Counted from the first letter of the stretch, positions 23,741 to 35,086 are shown. The stretch is DNA of 64,000 nucleotides from Tetragonia tetragonoides (GCA_038025085.1 CM076142.1:13497501-13561500); one strand, 5' to 3'. Notes: generated by a model from the sequence alone, not told the origin. Numbers and translations are program-made.

Positions 23741-24474
23741 AGAATTAAACAGAAATAAGTTGGGGAGAACAGACCAGTCGTTCTAGAAAATTGGTTTTTT
23801 CCCCATATTATAAGTCATTTTAGAGTTCTAACAAATCATTTATTATTTTTTTACCCATTTTACCCTTATTTTATATTACCTCATTGATTATTCACTTGTT
23901 GGCTAAATACAAAGTTAATGGGCAAACTAGTTTAAGTTTAATTATTTTTGATAAAATTGATATTATTTAATAACTTTCTTAAATCTCGTACAAAAACCTT
24001 AAACGATTTATATTACGGGAGATAGTGAGTACAAAATTCACTTAACTCCACCAAGTTTACCATCATTCATCACTCATTACTCATCTTCAATCATCAATTA
24101 TTACTCCCAAAACACTTCCACCTTCATCTTGAAGCTAGATCATTCCATTGGAAGTATTGGACACATAACTTCCCATTCTTCCATTAATAGCTGGAAAAGT
24201 ACCAAAAACACACGCAATATCCAGCGCGTTACACTAACGTCACTTTTCCTTTGTACTATCAATATTCTTCCCCTCTCTCTTTCCTCGCTGTCAACTCTCT
24301 CAACTATCAACTGCTCCTCTCTCACACAATAATTCTCTCTCCACATAATTTTACCAAAACACCCCTCACTTCATTATCCAAAAAAAAACACTCCAACTTT
24401 GTGTGTCCAAATCACTACCCTTCCCCTACATCTCCGCACACACTTTTCTCTCTCCTCTCTTTCTCTCCCCCCAA

Positions 24475-26889
24475 ATGCAGTCAACCAAAAGTCGCCGGAG
24501 AATTTCTCCGGCCACCGGAGACACCGTCACAACCACCGGAGCATGGGACAAACAAGACCAACTTCTTCTCTCATCAGCTATATGCAACGGTGAAGATCTC
24601 TCACCGTTCATACGCAAAGCTTTCGTTTCATCAAAACCAGAAACTCTTCTTCAAAACCTAAAACAATTCTCACGCTCAAAAGAGTCAGAAATCGAACAAC
24701 TCTCCAAATCTCATTACCAAGACTTCATTCTTGCAGTTGATGACCTTCGATCTTTGCTTTCTGATGTTGATGATCTGAAATCGTCGCTTTCTCTCTCCAA
24801 CTCACACCTCCAAAGTGTGGCTTTACCGTTACTTACTCAACTCGATGCTTTTATTGAGACTACTCGTGTAAGTGAGAATTTGTTGAGTTGTATTAAGTCT
24901 GTTAAGATTTGTGTTCAGATTGTTGAGATTTGTCAACGTGTTAATTCGCATTTGAGGAATGATGAGTTTTATTTGGCGCTTAAATGTGTTGATGATATTG
25001 AGAGGTGTTTTTTGAAAGTTACACCGTCTGTTACTTTGAGGAATATGCTTGAAAATAAGATTCCGGAAATTAGGGTTTATGTTGAGAAGAAAACTAATAA
25101 GGAGTTTGGGGATTGGTTAGTTGAAATTAGAAGTGTTAGTAGGAATTTAGGTCAATTTGCTATTGGTCAAGCGAGTTCTGCTAGGCAAAGAGAAGAGGAA
25201 TTGAGGATGAAACAAAGACAAGCTGAAGAACAATCTAGGTTGAGTTTGAGGAATTGTGTTTATGCTTTGGATGAAGAAGATGAGGGTTTGGATCTTAATG
25301 CCGTTTCGGGTTTTGATAATAATAATGGTGGTGGTGGTGATTTTGGATTTGATTTGACGCCGTTATATAGAGCGTTTCATATTCATCAGTCATTAGGTAT
25401 TGAGGATCGGTTTAAACAGTATTATTTTGAGAATAGGAAGTTGCAATTGACCTCTGATTTTCAGGTGTCGTCAATGACTCCGTTTTTAGAATCGCATCAG
25501 ACGTTCTTTTCGCAGATTGCGGGGTTCTTTATTGTGGAAGATAGGATTTTGAGGACTGGTGGAGGGTTGATTTCGAAATGGGAGGTTGAGAATTTGTGGG
25601 ATATGGCGATTAGTAAGATGTGTTCGGTTTTGGAGGATCAGTTTTCTAGGATGCAGACTGCGAACCATTTGCTGTTGATTAAGGATTATGTGAGTTTGTT
25701 GGGGGTTTCCTTGAGGAGGTTTGGTTATCCGGTTGATCCTTTGCTTGATGTGCTGAGTAAGCATAGGGATAAGTATCATGAATTGTTGTTGTCGGATTGT
25801 CGGAAACAGATTATGGATGTGCTTTCAAATGATAAGTGTGAACAGTTGTTGATGAAGAAAGAGTATGAGTATTCGATGAATGTGTTGGCATTTCAGTTGC
25901 AAACATCGGATATAATTCCAGCATTTCCTTATGTTGCTCCATTTTCCTCGACAGTGCCTGATTGCTGTCGGATTGTGAGGTCTTTTATTGAGGATTCTGT
26001 AAGCTTTATGTCGCATGGTGGGCAGCTTGACTTTTATGACGTCGTGAAGAAATATTTGGATAGGCTGTTGACTGAGGTCCTTGACGAGGCGCTAGTTAAG
26101 CTCATTAATAGTTCGGTTCATGGTGTCTCCCAGGCTATGCAGGTTGCTGCCAATATGGCTGTGTTTGAACGAGCCTGTGATTTCTTCTTTAAGCATGCTG
26201 CTCAGCTTTCTGGACTTCCTTTGAGAATGACAGACAGGGGTAAGAGGCAGTTTCCACTCAAGAAGGCTCGTGATGCAGCAGAGGTTATTCTTTCAGGGAT
26301 GATTAAGGCCAAGATCGACAGTTTTATGGCACTCATTGAGAATGTCAATTGGATTGGCGATGAGCCTCTGCAGGGTGGTAATGAGTATGTGAACGAGGTT
26401 ATAATATTCCTAGAGACTTTGGTTTCTACAGCTCAGCAGATATTGCCCCCGCAAGTTCTCAAGAGGGTTTTGCAAGATGTTTTGTCTCATATATCTGAGA
26501 AGATCATGAGTGCTTTACTTGGGGATTCAGTGAAAAGGTTTAATGTGAATGCAATCATGGGGCTTGATATTGATATTAAATTATTGGAGTCGTTCGCAGA
26601 TAATCTGGCTTCCCTTTTATCTGAGGCTGATGCCAACCAGCTAAAATTGGGGCTAGTTGAGTCAAGGCAGTTATGTAATTTACTTCTGAGCAGTCATCCA
26701 GAGAACTTCCTAAACCCTGTTATCAGGGAGAGGAGTTACAATGCCTTGGACTACAGGAAAGTAATGTTAATTTCTGAGAAATTAAGGGACCCTGCAGACA
26801 GAAGCTTCTTCACCACCAGGGGATCTAAGGCAAATCCTAAAAAGAAGTCTCTGGATGCATTGATAAAAAGACTCAGAGAAGTTAGCTAA
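24475..26889 (+). CDS. SEC15B: Exocyst complex subunit SEC15 (SEC15B-like)
   Basis: A single uninterrupted exon encodes 804 residues of SEC15, a subunit of the exocyst that tethers secretory vesicles to the plasma membrane. The start chosen is the ATG at 24475 (MQSTKSRRRI). An in-frame ATG 24 codons upstream lies in a pyrimidine-rich leader and adds residues unlike the family. N-terminal helices predicted to bundle occupy about residues 30-270, with a charged segment QREEELRMKQRQAEEQS at 238-254. A low-complexity linker (DNNNGGGGDF, 281-290) precedes the conserved core from about 295 to the end. The C-terminus KKKSLDALIKRLREVS is the family signature. Plants usually have SEC15A and SEC15B; the B assignment is from overall resemblance and is less certain than SEC15. 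Confidence 0.93.
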   Translation: MQSTKSRRRISPATGDTVTTTGAWDKQDQLLLSSAICNGEDLSPFIRKAFVSSKPETLLQNLKQFSRSKESEIEQLSKSHYQDFILAVDDLRSLLSDVDDLKSSLSLSNSHLQSVALPLLTQLDAFIETTRVSENLLSCIKSVKICVQIVEICQRVNSHLRNDEFYLALKCVDDIERCFLKVTPSVTLRNMLENKIPEIRVYVEKKTNKEFGDWLVEIRSVSRNLGQFAIGQASSARQREEELRMKQRQAEEQSRLSLRNCVYALDEEDEGLDLNAVSGFDNNNGGGGDFGFDLTPLYRAFHIHQSLGIEDRFKQYYFENRKLQLTSDFQVSSMTPFLESHQTFFSQIAGFFIVEDRILRTGGGLISKWEVENLWDMAISKMCSVLEDQFSRMQTANHLLLIKDYVSLLGVSLRRFGYPVDPLLDVLSKHRDKYHELLLSDCRKQIMDVLSNDKCEQLLMKKEYEYSMNVLAFQLQTSDIIPAFPYVAPFSSTVPDCCRIVRSFIEDSVSFMSHGGQLDFYDVVKKYLDRLLTEVLDEALVKLINSSVHGVSQAMQVAANMAVFERACDFFFKHAAQLSGLPLRMTDRGKRQFPLKKARDAAEVILSGMIKAKIDSFMALIENVNWIGDEPLQGGNEYVNEVIIFLETLVSTAQQILPPQVLKRVLQDVLSHISEKIMSALLGDSVKRFNVNAIMGLDIDIKLLESFADNLASLLSEADANQLKLGLVESRQLCNLLLSSHPENFLNPVIRERSYNALDYRKVMLISEKLRDPADRSFFTTRGSKANPKKKSLDALIKRLREVS

Positions 26890-27383
26890 TTTGGCCCAGA
26901 ACTGTAAGTAGTCAAGTCCTTGTCTGTGAGGGTGTTGATTTTGATTCCGGTTTCCTCATAGTGGTCATTGCTAACTTTTTATGCATAGTCAATAAACAAA
27001 TAATTTCTTTGGTTTGTACAATTATACTTGCTGTTTCATCCTGTATGTAGCTCTAAGGTACCTTAATTTGATGTTGTATTTTGATTCATTTAAAGAATAG
27101 TGAAAAATCATGTCTGATCATTGACATCCAAGGAGTTGTATTTTTGTTTGACAGATGCATGTTCCATTCTTTCTTGCATATTTGGGGTATTACAGGTTAT
27201 GTTTGGCCTTTTATGACTTAAGTACATTTGAAGTTTTAAACCTTTTCTCTTTATATGATTTGTGTTTGGTATTTTGTTATTTGTTTGTCCGTTTTGCCTC
27301 CATACGTCCAGATTTGAAAATAAAGAGAAACCCTTTGGTCCTCAATGTAGTCTGAAATTCTGAACATGTTACTCCTCATTTCA

Positions 27384-27630
27384 ACCAAGAGGCAAGTGCC
27401 TCAATGGTTATCCTGCCACCTTCTAAGATTGAGGTCCCAAGTTCAAGCCTTAGGATTCCCATATTTTCTTGTGTTTGATGGATATATTGGGGTCTTGCTC
27501 TAGCTGGTTTGGGGTGGGTGGGTGGGGAGTGGGGGGCCTTTAACCACCTGACCCGGTCCAGTCCGAGCTGGGCTGCTGACCCAAGCTGGGATGGGTTAGG
27601 TGGGGCCATTCTTACCATCAATTAGAAAAA
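27384..27630 (+). mobile_element. tRNA-derived SINE with perfect target duplication
   Basis: A 247-bp element is bracketed by an 18-base perfect direct repeat, ATGTTACTCCTCATTTCA, at 27366-27383 and 27631-27648. Its head has an A-box-like GTGCCTCAATGGTTA and a B-box-like GTCCCAAGTTCAAGCC. It ends in AATTAGAAAAA. Not related in sequence to the SINEs at 53561 and 56442 except in the tRNA-like head. Confidence 0.75.
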
Positions 27631-27998
27631 ATGTTACTCCTCATTTCACATGTGTCCTACTAGGATTACTGAATTGATAAATTAAGGACAATCAATTCAT
27701 GTTACTAGTATTATCTAGAGTAGATAATATTGGTACCATGTTCCATGCTTTCTTGCATATTTGGGGTATTAGAGGTTATGTTTGTGCTTTTAAAACACCG
27801 AGTACATTTGAAAGTAAAACCTTTTCTCTTTCCAGTTCTATATGTGTTTGGTATTTTGTTATATATTTGTCCATTTTGCCTCAATTTGTCCTGTTTTCTG
27901 TAAGTATGCGTGGATTTATGAAGGCCCTTTGAAAATGAAGAGAAACCCTTTAGGCCTTTAGTCCTCAATGTAATCTGAACATGTTACTACTCATTTCA

Positions 27999-28241
27999 AC
28001 CGAGAGGCAAGTGCCTCAATGGTTGTCCTCCACCTTCTAACATTGAGATCCCAAGATCTAGCCTTAGGACTCCCATATTTCCTTGTGTTTGATGGACATA
28101 TGGGAGTCTTGGTCTAGCTGGTTTGGGGTGGGTGGCCTTTAACCACCTGACCGGTCCAGCCCGAGATGGGCTGGGCTGGGCGGGGCTGCTGACCCAAGAT
28201 GAAATGTGTTAGTTGGGCCATTCTTACCATCAATTAGAAAA
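27999..28241 (+). mobile_element. Duplicated copy of the SINE
   Basis: This is the second copy of the 27384 SINE, carried by the tandem duplication. Its flanking repeats at 27981-27998 and 28242-28259 have each accumulated one or more changes. Confidence 0.72.
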
Positions 28242-30205
28242 ATATTACTCCTTATTTCACATGACTCCTACTAGGATTACTGCATTGATAAATTAAGGAT
28301 AATCAATTCATGGTACTAGTAGTTAGTATTATCTACTCTAGTTGTACTGTATCTAGCGAACTTCATTTCTTATACCCATGCAGCACTGCCTAGGATTTGA
28401 TTTACAAGGCTGCTTTGTCTTTTGATGTTTATGGCACGACCTATTTGCATGATAGCTACAAACTTCTTGTATAGCCATATCTTTGATTAAGCTTGAATTT
28501 CAAGTAAATTAAGGTATGGAATCAACTCTCACTATTATAAGTGGGCATAATATGTTCTTCATTGTGCTCCCTTGGACTTGCATACAAAATCAGCTATCAA
28601 GTTCGGTGGAGTTGTGGCTTGTGAGTCTCACTCCTGATGGCTGTAAAAAAGTTGGTATCAGCTGTCTTTGGTATCTGATGATAATAGTTCAGTAAGTTTC
28701 GCGAAAGGCTTCATACCTCTGCTATTTGTAGGACGTCGTGTGGCATATTTTGCCGAACTGTCACTCAAGATTTCTCTGGCCACTGCTGGAGACTGGAGTA
28801 GCATTTAGGTGTCATAGATGTATTTGAGCCGTATATTATTTGTGAAGTAACTGTTTCAGTATTCTTAATTGTACATTAGCTAGAGTTGGAAAGCATAGCA
28901 GTTCTCTTGAAGGACTAGGTGTTCTTGCTGTTTGCTACTAATTTTAAGTTGAATATAGATCCATGAGTTTATTTCTGCAATGATGGCAAGATTAGACTGT
29001 CTATTTGTCTTATGGAATGATTTTTTCAGAAGTAGGGCCCGACAAGAGGAAGTCTGTGCCCACTCCATATAGCCAAAACTAGGGTTTAACCCAGACACAG
29101 GCACACAGCACACACAAGAACTGATCATTTTAATTGATTAAACATGTCACTTGTTCGCCCGTGGGGTTAGCTTCAACCACCTTCACAATTTCACATGGCT
29201 CATGGTGCCAAAATCTGAGCTGTACCATATGTCAAGAATTGACAGAGAATCATCAAGGCTGAGGTTTTATTGCAATTGCCAATAATTGAGAGTAGCCTCT
29301 TGTCTTGTGTAGCGATGTTTCGTATGCACATCAGTGTCTAAACAACCTGGTTCACAATATCCCATGCAATACAGATCACTTGCAGCATGGAACTCAGGAT
29401 TGACAATTCTGCTATTTTAAGAGGCTCGGAACTGAACTGCGTAGGAAAATGTAAATCTGGGTGTGTCGATCTATATGAACTTATTGCGAGGCTATATATG
29501 GATTAGCCGTAGATTTGACAGGAGAAAGGCTTATTTATGTGTATGATCACATACTTAGGAAAATTATGCTGGACCTCAAACTGTAGGGCAGACTGTAAGA
29601 AACAGCCTGCAGTGAAACAAGTGAGCTGAGCTGTGGCTGATCCAGCGTAATATCCTGGAGCCGATGTCTCGATGCCTGGTGGGGGGTGGGGGGCAAATTT
29701 GGAGATGTAGCTTCTTCTGCTTCGTGTTTCATAGAAAGTAGGGGTTGTTTTAAAGTGGTTTCCATCTCTGTTTTGATAAGATCACAAGTAGATTTATACT
29801 TGAGAGCGCTACTAAATTCCTACAAGATGTGCAGTTTGGTCTCAATGTGTGGAGACTAAGGTTTATTGTTTTGTGCTAATGTCTATTTGCGTAATGATCC
29901 TTCTTTTCTGGCCCAAAAAAAGCTTCTCTATAGATTTTATGCATCAGTAAAACTACAACTTGTGTGTATTCAGGCTACAGACAGCAGGTTCTGAGACTTG
30001 TTTTGAAACTACAGTACCAAAAAGAAAAGAATTTTCGAAGAGGGGGTTTGTTTATTATCTTCCTTGTTATGTATTTGGATTTTCTAATATTTAAACAGGT
30101 TAAGGATCTGTTGCCCCTTGTCTCCACAGTATTTCAGAACTTTCTCAAACTCAAAAGGAAAGAATATGGTTTATAGGTTTTACCCAGACAGTTGGAAGTT
30201 TTGAT

Positions 30206-30769
30206 TAGGGGTGAGCATGGGTTTTGGGTACCTGGTTTTGGTACTGGAATTGGTTTGGACCTGGTGGGTCTGGACTTGGAACTGCTCTTACCAATACCAA
30301 TTCTGGGTCGAACTGGTTGCAACCAATTCCAATTCTGGATATCATTTTCTCGGACCCAGTACCCAATGGGTACCTGCTAGGACTAATATTGAGTATCTCC
30401 CACACATCGAATTGGTATTAAAATTGGTCCCAGTACTATTAATACTACTGCTAACTTACCTTTTGATATCACATAGGTTACAATTTCTGTGTTTTGATAT
30501 TGTTTTACTAATTTCGAAGCGGATGTACTATAGTACAACCGTAAAGTCTTAGTAATTAGATAATATTTGCATTCATCCAAAGAAATTTTTATAGAGGGAT
30601 GGGTACCTGGTCCTGGAACTGGACCTGTCAATTCCAAGTCTAGGTATCAATTTCGAGGAACTGGTCCAACCAATTCCAATACTGGGTCCCAGTTTCGAAA
30701 AACTGGTCTAAACAATTCCAATACCAAATCCCGAAATTTTAAGTGAGTACCTGCCTATGCTCACCCCTA
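30206..30769. mobile_element. hAT-type non-autonomous element
   Basis: A 564-bp element has terminal inverted repeats TAGGGGTGAGCAT / ATGCTCACCCCTA and a perfect 8-base target duplication GTTTTGAT at 30198-30205 and 30770-30777. Both features are diagnostic of the hAT superfamily. The interior has several GGTACC- and CTGGT-rich blocks in inverted arrangement. Open frames across it are by-products of these repeats; no transposase. Confidence 0.92.
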
Positions 30770-31257
30770 GTTTTGATGATATTACTTACATAGGTTTCCG
30801 GTTTCCCACTGTAAAACTAGGTGGTGATAAACAACAGATAATAGTTTTTTACAAGTGTTAACATATTGAATGATCAAGTGGAAATTGCAAGGCAGTAAAT
30901 TCCCTCCCTCAAAATACAAGTGACTAAATAAGTTCCTCTATAACCAATGCGAGATTCGAATCTTTAAGGTTGGCTAAGGATAAATAATTCCTAATCACCT
31001 ATCCATATCCCCTATTAGTTGAAGAAATAAAAAGTAAATTACAGAAAAAGTTGATAGAGATAACTCGTTAAAAGGTTAATTACTTGATTGATTGGCTGGT
31101 TAAGCTTATCTACACCTACGCCGGCTATCCCTATTATAGCTGTCAAAAGTTGATTGGAACCAATCTGTTTTTTTAGTGCTCATATAAAAGTTTTTCGACC
31201 CGAACTCGTTTATAATCCAGAATCAACTAAAAAAGTGGATATGAGTATATGACCTAA

Positions 31258-31378
31258 AATGTCTCTTATGAGACTCCTCAACATAATGCTATTTTTATAG
31301 TCAAACACGACGTCAATGTAGTATCATGTTTATTTAAGACATCTTACGTTAAGGACGCCTCATGTAAGTTTTTATGAA
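31258..31378. mobile_element. Diverged hairpin element
   Basis: TGTCTCTTATGAGACTCCTC on the left and GACGCCTCATGTAAG on the right are inverted around a centre with GACGTCAATG. It looks like a decayed relative of the 10463 and 16388 hairpins. Boundaries are uncertain. Confidence 0.4.
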
Positions 31379-31791
31379 AACCAATAAGTAGCTATCCAGT
31401 TCTAGCTCAAAAATAACTCGACCCGTTACCCGCTGGATTCACTCGTTTGACTGTCTTAATGCCCCAAATATTTTCTCAAAATAAGTCCTTACATTGATTA
31501 CCCAAAAAAGGGGTGGCGTAATAAGATTTACCAGTCCCACGTGCAACACGCCGGCATGCTTCCAGAATCCCACTTTCAACAACCTTCTTGACCACCATTG
31601 ATGAGCTCCTTAGATAACACGTGTCAAAATCCCAAATAAACAGCACCAAACAAATCACAGCACCCAACAATCTCTTTATCTTTATCCCTTTTTCTCAAAA
31701 TGTTTCCCTTACACAAAACCCTTTTCTCTACTTCCAAATTTTCTCTTCGTTTCTTTCCCAATTCATCAAAAAACCCATCTCCAAATTCCCA

Positions 31792-32322
31792 ATGTCTTCA
31801 TCTACCACACCCCAATACTCTTTCTCTCTCCTCTTTTTCTTCATCCTGTCTCTAAACTTCCACCAAATAATATCATCATCATCATCAAATCCCAAAACCC
31901 CAACAGCCTATGATTTACTAGAAAGCTATGATTTTCCAGTAGGAATTCTCCCAAACGGTGTAACAGGTTATGAGCTCAACAACAAAACAGGCGACTTTAA
32001 GCTTTTCTTAGGCCAAACATGTAAATTCCACATTGATTCCTATGATTTAAAGTACCAATCTACAGTTTCTGGTGTTATCTCAAAAGACCGTCTCACAAAC
32101 CTTAAAGGGGTTGGTGTCAAGATCTTGTTTTTTTGGCTTAACATTGTTGAGGTGATTAAACAAGATGATGAGCTTCAGTTCTCTGTTGGGATTGCTTCTG
32201 CTAATTTTCCACTTGATGGGTTTGAAGAATCTCCAACTTGTGGATGTGGGTTTGATTGTGATGATGTGAAATTGAAAAAGGAAGGAATTAATGATCATCA
32301 TGGGTTGGTTTCAGCTTTTTGA
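31792..32322 (+). CDS. DUF538 family secreted protein
   Basis: A single exon encodes 176 residues. The start is the ATG at 31792: an in-frame ATG 57 codons upstream would add leader sequence that hides the signal peptide (residues about 10-30, FSLLFFFILSLNF). The DUF538 domain covers about 38-147 with motifs DFPVGILPNGVTGYEL, LKYQSTVSGVISKDRL and WLNIVEV, ending in a cysteine cluster SPTCGCGFDCDD (148-158). DUF538 is plant-specific; members affect trichome and stress phenotypes, and the biochemical role is unsettled. A paralogue follows on the same strand at 34592. An ST/CT-rich leader precedes the gene. Confidence 0.9.
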   Translation: MSSSTTPQYSFSLLFFFILSLNFHQIISSSSSNPKTPTAYDLLESYDFPVGILPNGVTGYELNNKTGDFKLFLGQTCKFHIDSYDLKYQSTVSGVISKDRLTNLKGVGVKILFFWLNIVEVIKQDDELQFSVGIASANFPLDGFEESPTCGCGFDCDDVKLKKEGINDHHGLVSAF

Positions 32323-34591
32323 TTTTTGGGTATTGGTTTAGGTTGAAAAGGGTTGTTTTTGTTACACTATTTTGTGTGATTACTCATTGTAATGTTCGGG
32401 TTTATAATGCGTAATTGCGGGAAATGGTGTAATGGAGAGGATTGTAATCGGATTTAGGTAGTTGTAGCTTGTAGTAATTAGGTTTCCATCCATTTCCCAG
32501 CACTTGTTGCTTGTCACTTGTCATTGAAGGTTAGTTAATGAAAAATAAGGGTATCAGACTGGTTGATATGAATTTGGTCATTTGAGTTGCATTTTTTAGT
32601 TAATTCCTTGAAATATCTGCTTATTCTGCTATTCTCTTCAGAAATTGCCTTTTGTTTTCAATGTTGGATTCAGGTGATTTCTATGCAAAATGTTGATGTA
32701 GAATCCTATTGTTCAATTGTTGGCAGGGGGTTTATATTTTCTAGTACAAATTACTCCAATTCCCTTGTTGTTTAGCAAAACAATAAGACAGCCTTCAGAA
32801 AGGTTGTTAAAATTCCATTGCAAGTAGCCTCATCCTTGAATCACATTGCCCACCTTGGTCCCCCAACTGTTTGCTAATGGTGTGTTGTGTTTTTTCCACT
32901 CACTCAATTGGTTTGGTTCGTTTCGGTTCGGTTCATTGATCTATTTTTTCTCTCCATATTACTACTGTTCAGTTCAGTGGAGTTAAAAAGAACACATTTT
33001 GAGTCTTGACCATTGCCATAGTCTTATAGGCCATGTATGGCTTGTAATGATTTATCAAAGACAAATCTTCCTTTTCGCAAGCTGTTGTACACAGATATTT
33101 TCTCTTGGTAATGTGAGATTGTGAGAATGTGAGGTCTGAGAAGGTTGGGTCTATACATAATTTAAGGCTCAGAATGTTTAAGAAATTATAAGAGAGTCAA
33201 CGTTATTATATTACTACCTCAAAATTTCCTCCAATCTTTCAGAAACTGATCATTTTTTGTTTTTTATTTATATAGATCATCAGCAAAATCCAACCTTTCA
33301 GAATCGTTATCATGGTTAATCTGGACTTGTAATGGCATGGCATTTTTTGGCAATTTCATTGTACTTTACAAGAGGTTGGGCTTCACCCTTTTGACCTCAC
33401 AATGTAAGGTTAGGATGAGGCTCAAAATGTTGCCAAGTACTACTCGTAAATCGTAATGATAATGACTTGGGTGGAATTTCCCAAGTTTCCACTTCCCACC
33501 AAGGTTCATATGATACTTCACCTAAGTGAAGCATTTGAGATTGTGGATTTGATATAATTGATCTTGAGTTCTTTTGTTGAAATGTTTTGTAAGAGGGGAA
33601 AGTGAGTTTATATTAATTCATAGAAAGCGAAATTCACGAGTATAAAAGTGAAGACAGTTTTCGGATAGTAATCGACTCAACATTACTCAAATTACAAAGA
33701 AATGATTCTAATTAAGTGATGAACTACAAAGTTTCTTTCACATCTAACATGACTATAAGAAACAAAATTGAAACTACAATACAAAATGGAGATATCCCCA
33801 AGAAAAATGCTGGTATATTGTTGTCGATGTCTGTTTTTCGATTCACATCCGGCCTAAAAATTCAAGTTAACATGTATTAAAAAAATGATGCGAAATGATT
33901 GAAAATTAGTATACTACAATTTATCCTTGTTAAGGGATTGCAAAACCTTTATCACTGCAACTGGTCTGTTCTTACTTAACACTAATTGTTCAGTTTAATT
34001 CAATTCAATTTATTTCAGTTCGATGGAGTTCACCTCAATTGAGTGATTTATTTTTTCTCCCAGACAGTTTAATTCCAGTTCAATTCGAGGAAATGAACAC
34101 ACTCACATCCTATATAAATATTTTAACATACAATAATGAATAATATTCCCAACCAAAAAAGTAACATGTGACTCGATCACTCGAATTCCAAATATTTATC
34201 ACTGACAAATGACACCGCTTCCTTAATCAACATAGGTTGGTCTAGTGGTTTGATTCTTGGTTTCCTCACCCATCACCAAGGATCAAATCTCACTAGAAGA
34301 TGCCTGGGAGCGGGCCTCTCCTTACCTTATAATAAAAAAAAATGACACCGTTTTTTAATCTATTTCACTACTATTTCCTTATGATGATGATACACGTCAA
34401 GATGCCAAATCTCCACCTATATTTTGGACCAATATATAACCATCTTTTGGCATATCCAACAAGCCATTTTGCATCTCATCTCAGAATAAGCCAAAACCAA
34501 ACACTCTTTCACATCATAAAGCCCTTCAATTGATTCTCTCCAAAACAACAGCATCTTTTGATCTTTCAACACATACCAACAACAAGCAACA
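32323..34591. other. Spacer between the two DUF538 genes
   Basis: No gene was recognised. Two stretches rich in CAGTTYAATTC-type repeats, about 32880-33000 and 33960-34100, resemble interiors of the Tourist MITEs but lack readable ends. A SINE lies at 34229-34339. The small frame at 32587 has no domain. Confidence 0.5.
34229..34339 (+). mobile_element. Short tRNA-derived SINE
   Basis: A 111-bp element begins with a tRNA-like head (TTGGTCTAGTGGTTTGATTC as A-box region, GGATCAAATCTC as B-box region) and ends in poly-A. It is flanked by related 21-22-base repeats at 34207-34228 and 34340-34360, identical over AAATGACACCG and TTAATC and differing in between. It lies about 250 bases upstream of the second DUF538 gene. 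Confidence 0.78.
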
Positions 34592-35086
34592 ATGTCATCT
34601 CTTTCAACAATCCTCATTCTCTCTCTCCTATCTCTTTCCACCATTGCCACCGCCATCAACCAGAAACTATCAGCCTATGAAGCCCTCGAGACCTTCAATT
34701 TCCCCATTGGTATTCTCCCAAAGGGTGCTCGTGGTTACGATCTGGATGAAAAAACAGGCAAATTTAGAGCATATTTGAGTGAGACATGCAGTTTTTCATT
34801 AGAGGGTTCTTATCAGCTAAGATATCAATCAACAATAGGTGGAATTATCTCCAAAAACAGGCTTGCAAATCTCACTGGTGTAACAGTAAAGGTCTTCTTT
34901 TTATGGCTAAATATTGTTGAGGTTAGAAGGGTTGGTGATGAGCTTGAGTTTTCTGTGGGTATTGCGTCTGCTAATTTCGCAATTGATAATTTTTATGAGT
35001 GCCCTCAATGTGGATGTGGGTTGGAGTGTGATGATAATAAGAAGATCAGGAAGATCAGGATGAAGTCTCTCTCTTCTTCAATTTGA
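34592..35086 (+). CDS. DUF538 family secreted protein, tandem paralogue
   Basis: A single exon encodes 164 residues. The signal peptide is about residues 1-21 (MSSLSTILILSLLSLSTIATA). The DUF538 core (28-137) keeps NFPIGILPKGARGYDL, LRYQSTIGGIISKNRL and FFLWLNIVEV, then SVGIASANF. The cysteine cluster CPQCGCGLECDD is at 137-148. The tail is basic (KKIRKIRMK). Compared with the gene at 31792, the core is very similar and both keep NIVEV and SVGIASANF unchanged, while the N- and C-termini differ. The pair is a head-to-tail tandem duplication 2.3 kb apart. The function is not known beyond the family. Confidence 0.9.
   Translation: MSSLSTILILSLLSLSTIATAINQKLSAYEALETFNFPIGILPKGARGYDLDEKTGKFRAYLSETCSFSLEGSYQLRYQSTIGGIISKNRLANLTGVTVKVFFLWLNIVEVRRVGDELEFSVGIASANFAIDNFYECPQCGCGLECDDNKKIRKIRMKSLSSSI

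Larger units (their letters stand above)
20730..24474. other. Intergenic, MITE pair and short tandem repeats
   Basis: No gene was recognised in 3.7 kb. The stretch is AT-rich, with an (ATA)n run near 21249-21268, two Tourist-type MITEs (22723-23321), an imperfect minisatellite (23517-23740) and the pyrimidine-rich 5' flank of SEC15. Small frames at 22523 and 24129 have no domain. Confidence 0.55.
27153..28335. repeat. Tandem duplication of about 0.6 kb
   Basis: Copy one (27153-27715) and copy two (27737-28335) share their whole length, from CATGTTCCATKCTTTCTTGC through ATTTGGGGTATTA to TAAATTAAGGAYAATCAATT. Divergence is moderate with a few small indels. Each copy contains the same SINE and both of its target duplications, so the SINE was already present when the duplication occurred. 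Confidence 0.85.
26890..31791. other. Long intergenic stretch, duplication, SINEs and hAT MITE
   Basis: This 4.9 kb contains no recognised gene. After the SEC15 3' untranslated region it has a tandem duplication with embedded SINEs (27153-28335), unremarkable sequence to 30190, a hAT-type MITE (30206-30769) and a weak hairpin element (31258-31378). About 30890-31040 holds an antisense polymerase III B-box-like GATTCGAATC, a possible old SINE without clear ends. Confidence 0.5.

Noticed and set aside
24403..24474. Longer SEC15 N-terminus from the ATG at 24403
   Set aside because: The extra 24 residues come from a CT-rich leader; the ATG at 24475 fits the family better.
30192..30637. Cluster of overlapping frames on both strands
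   Set aside because: They arise from inverted GGTACC/CTGGT blocks of the hAT-type element; no domain.
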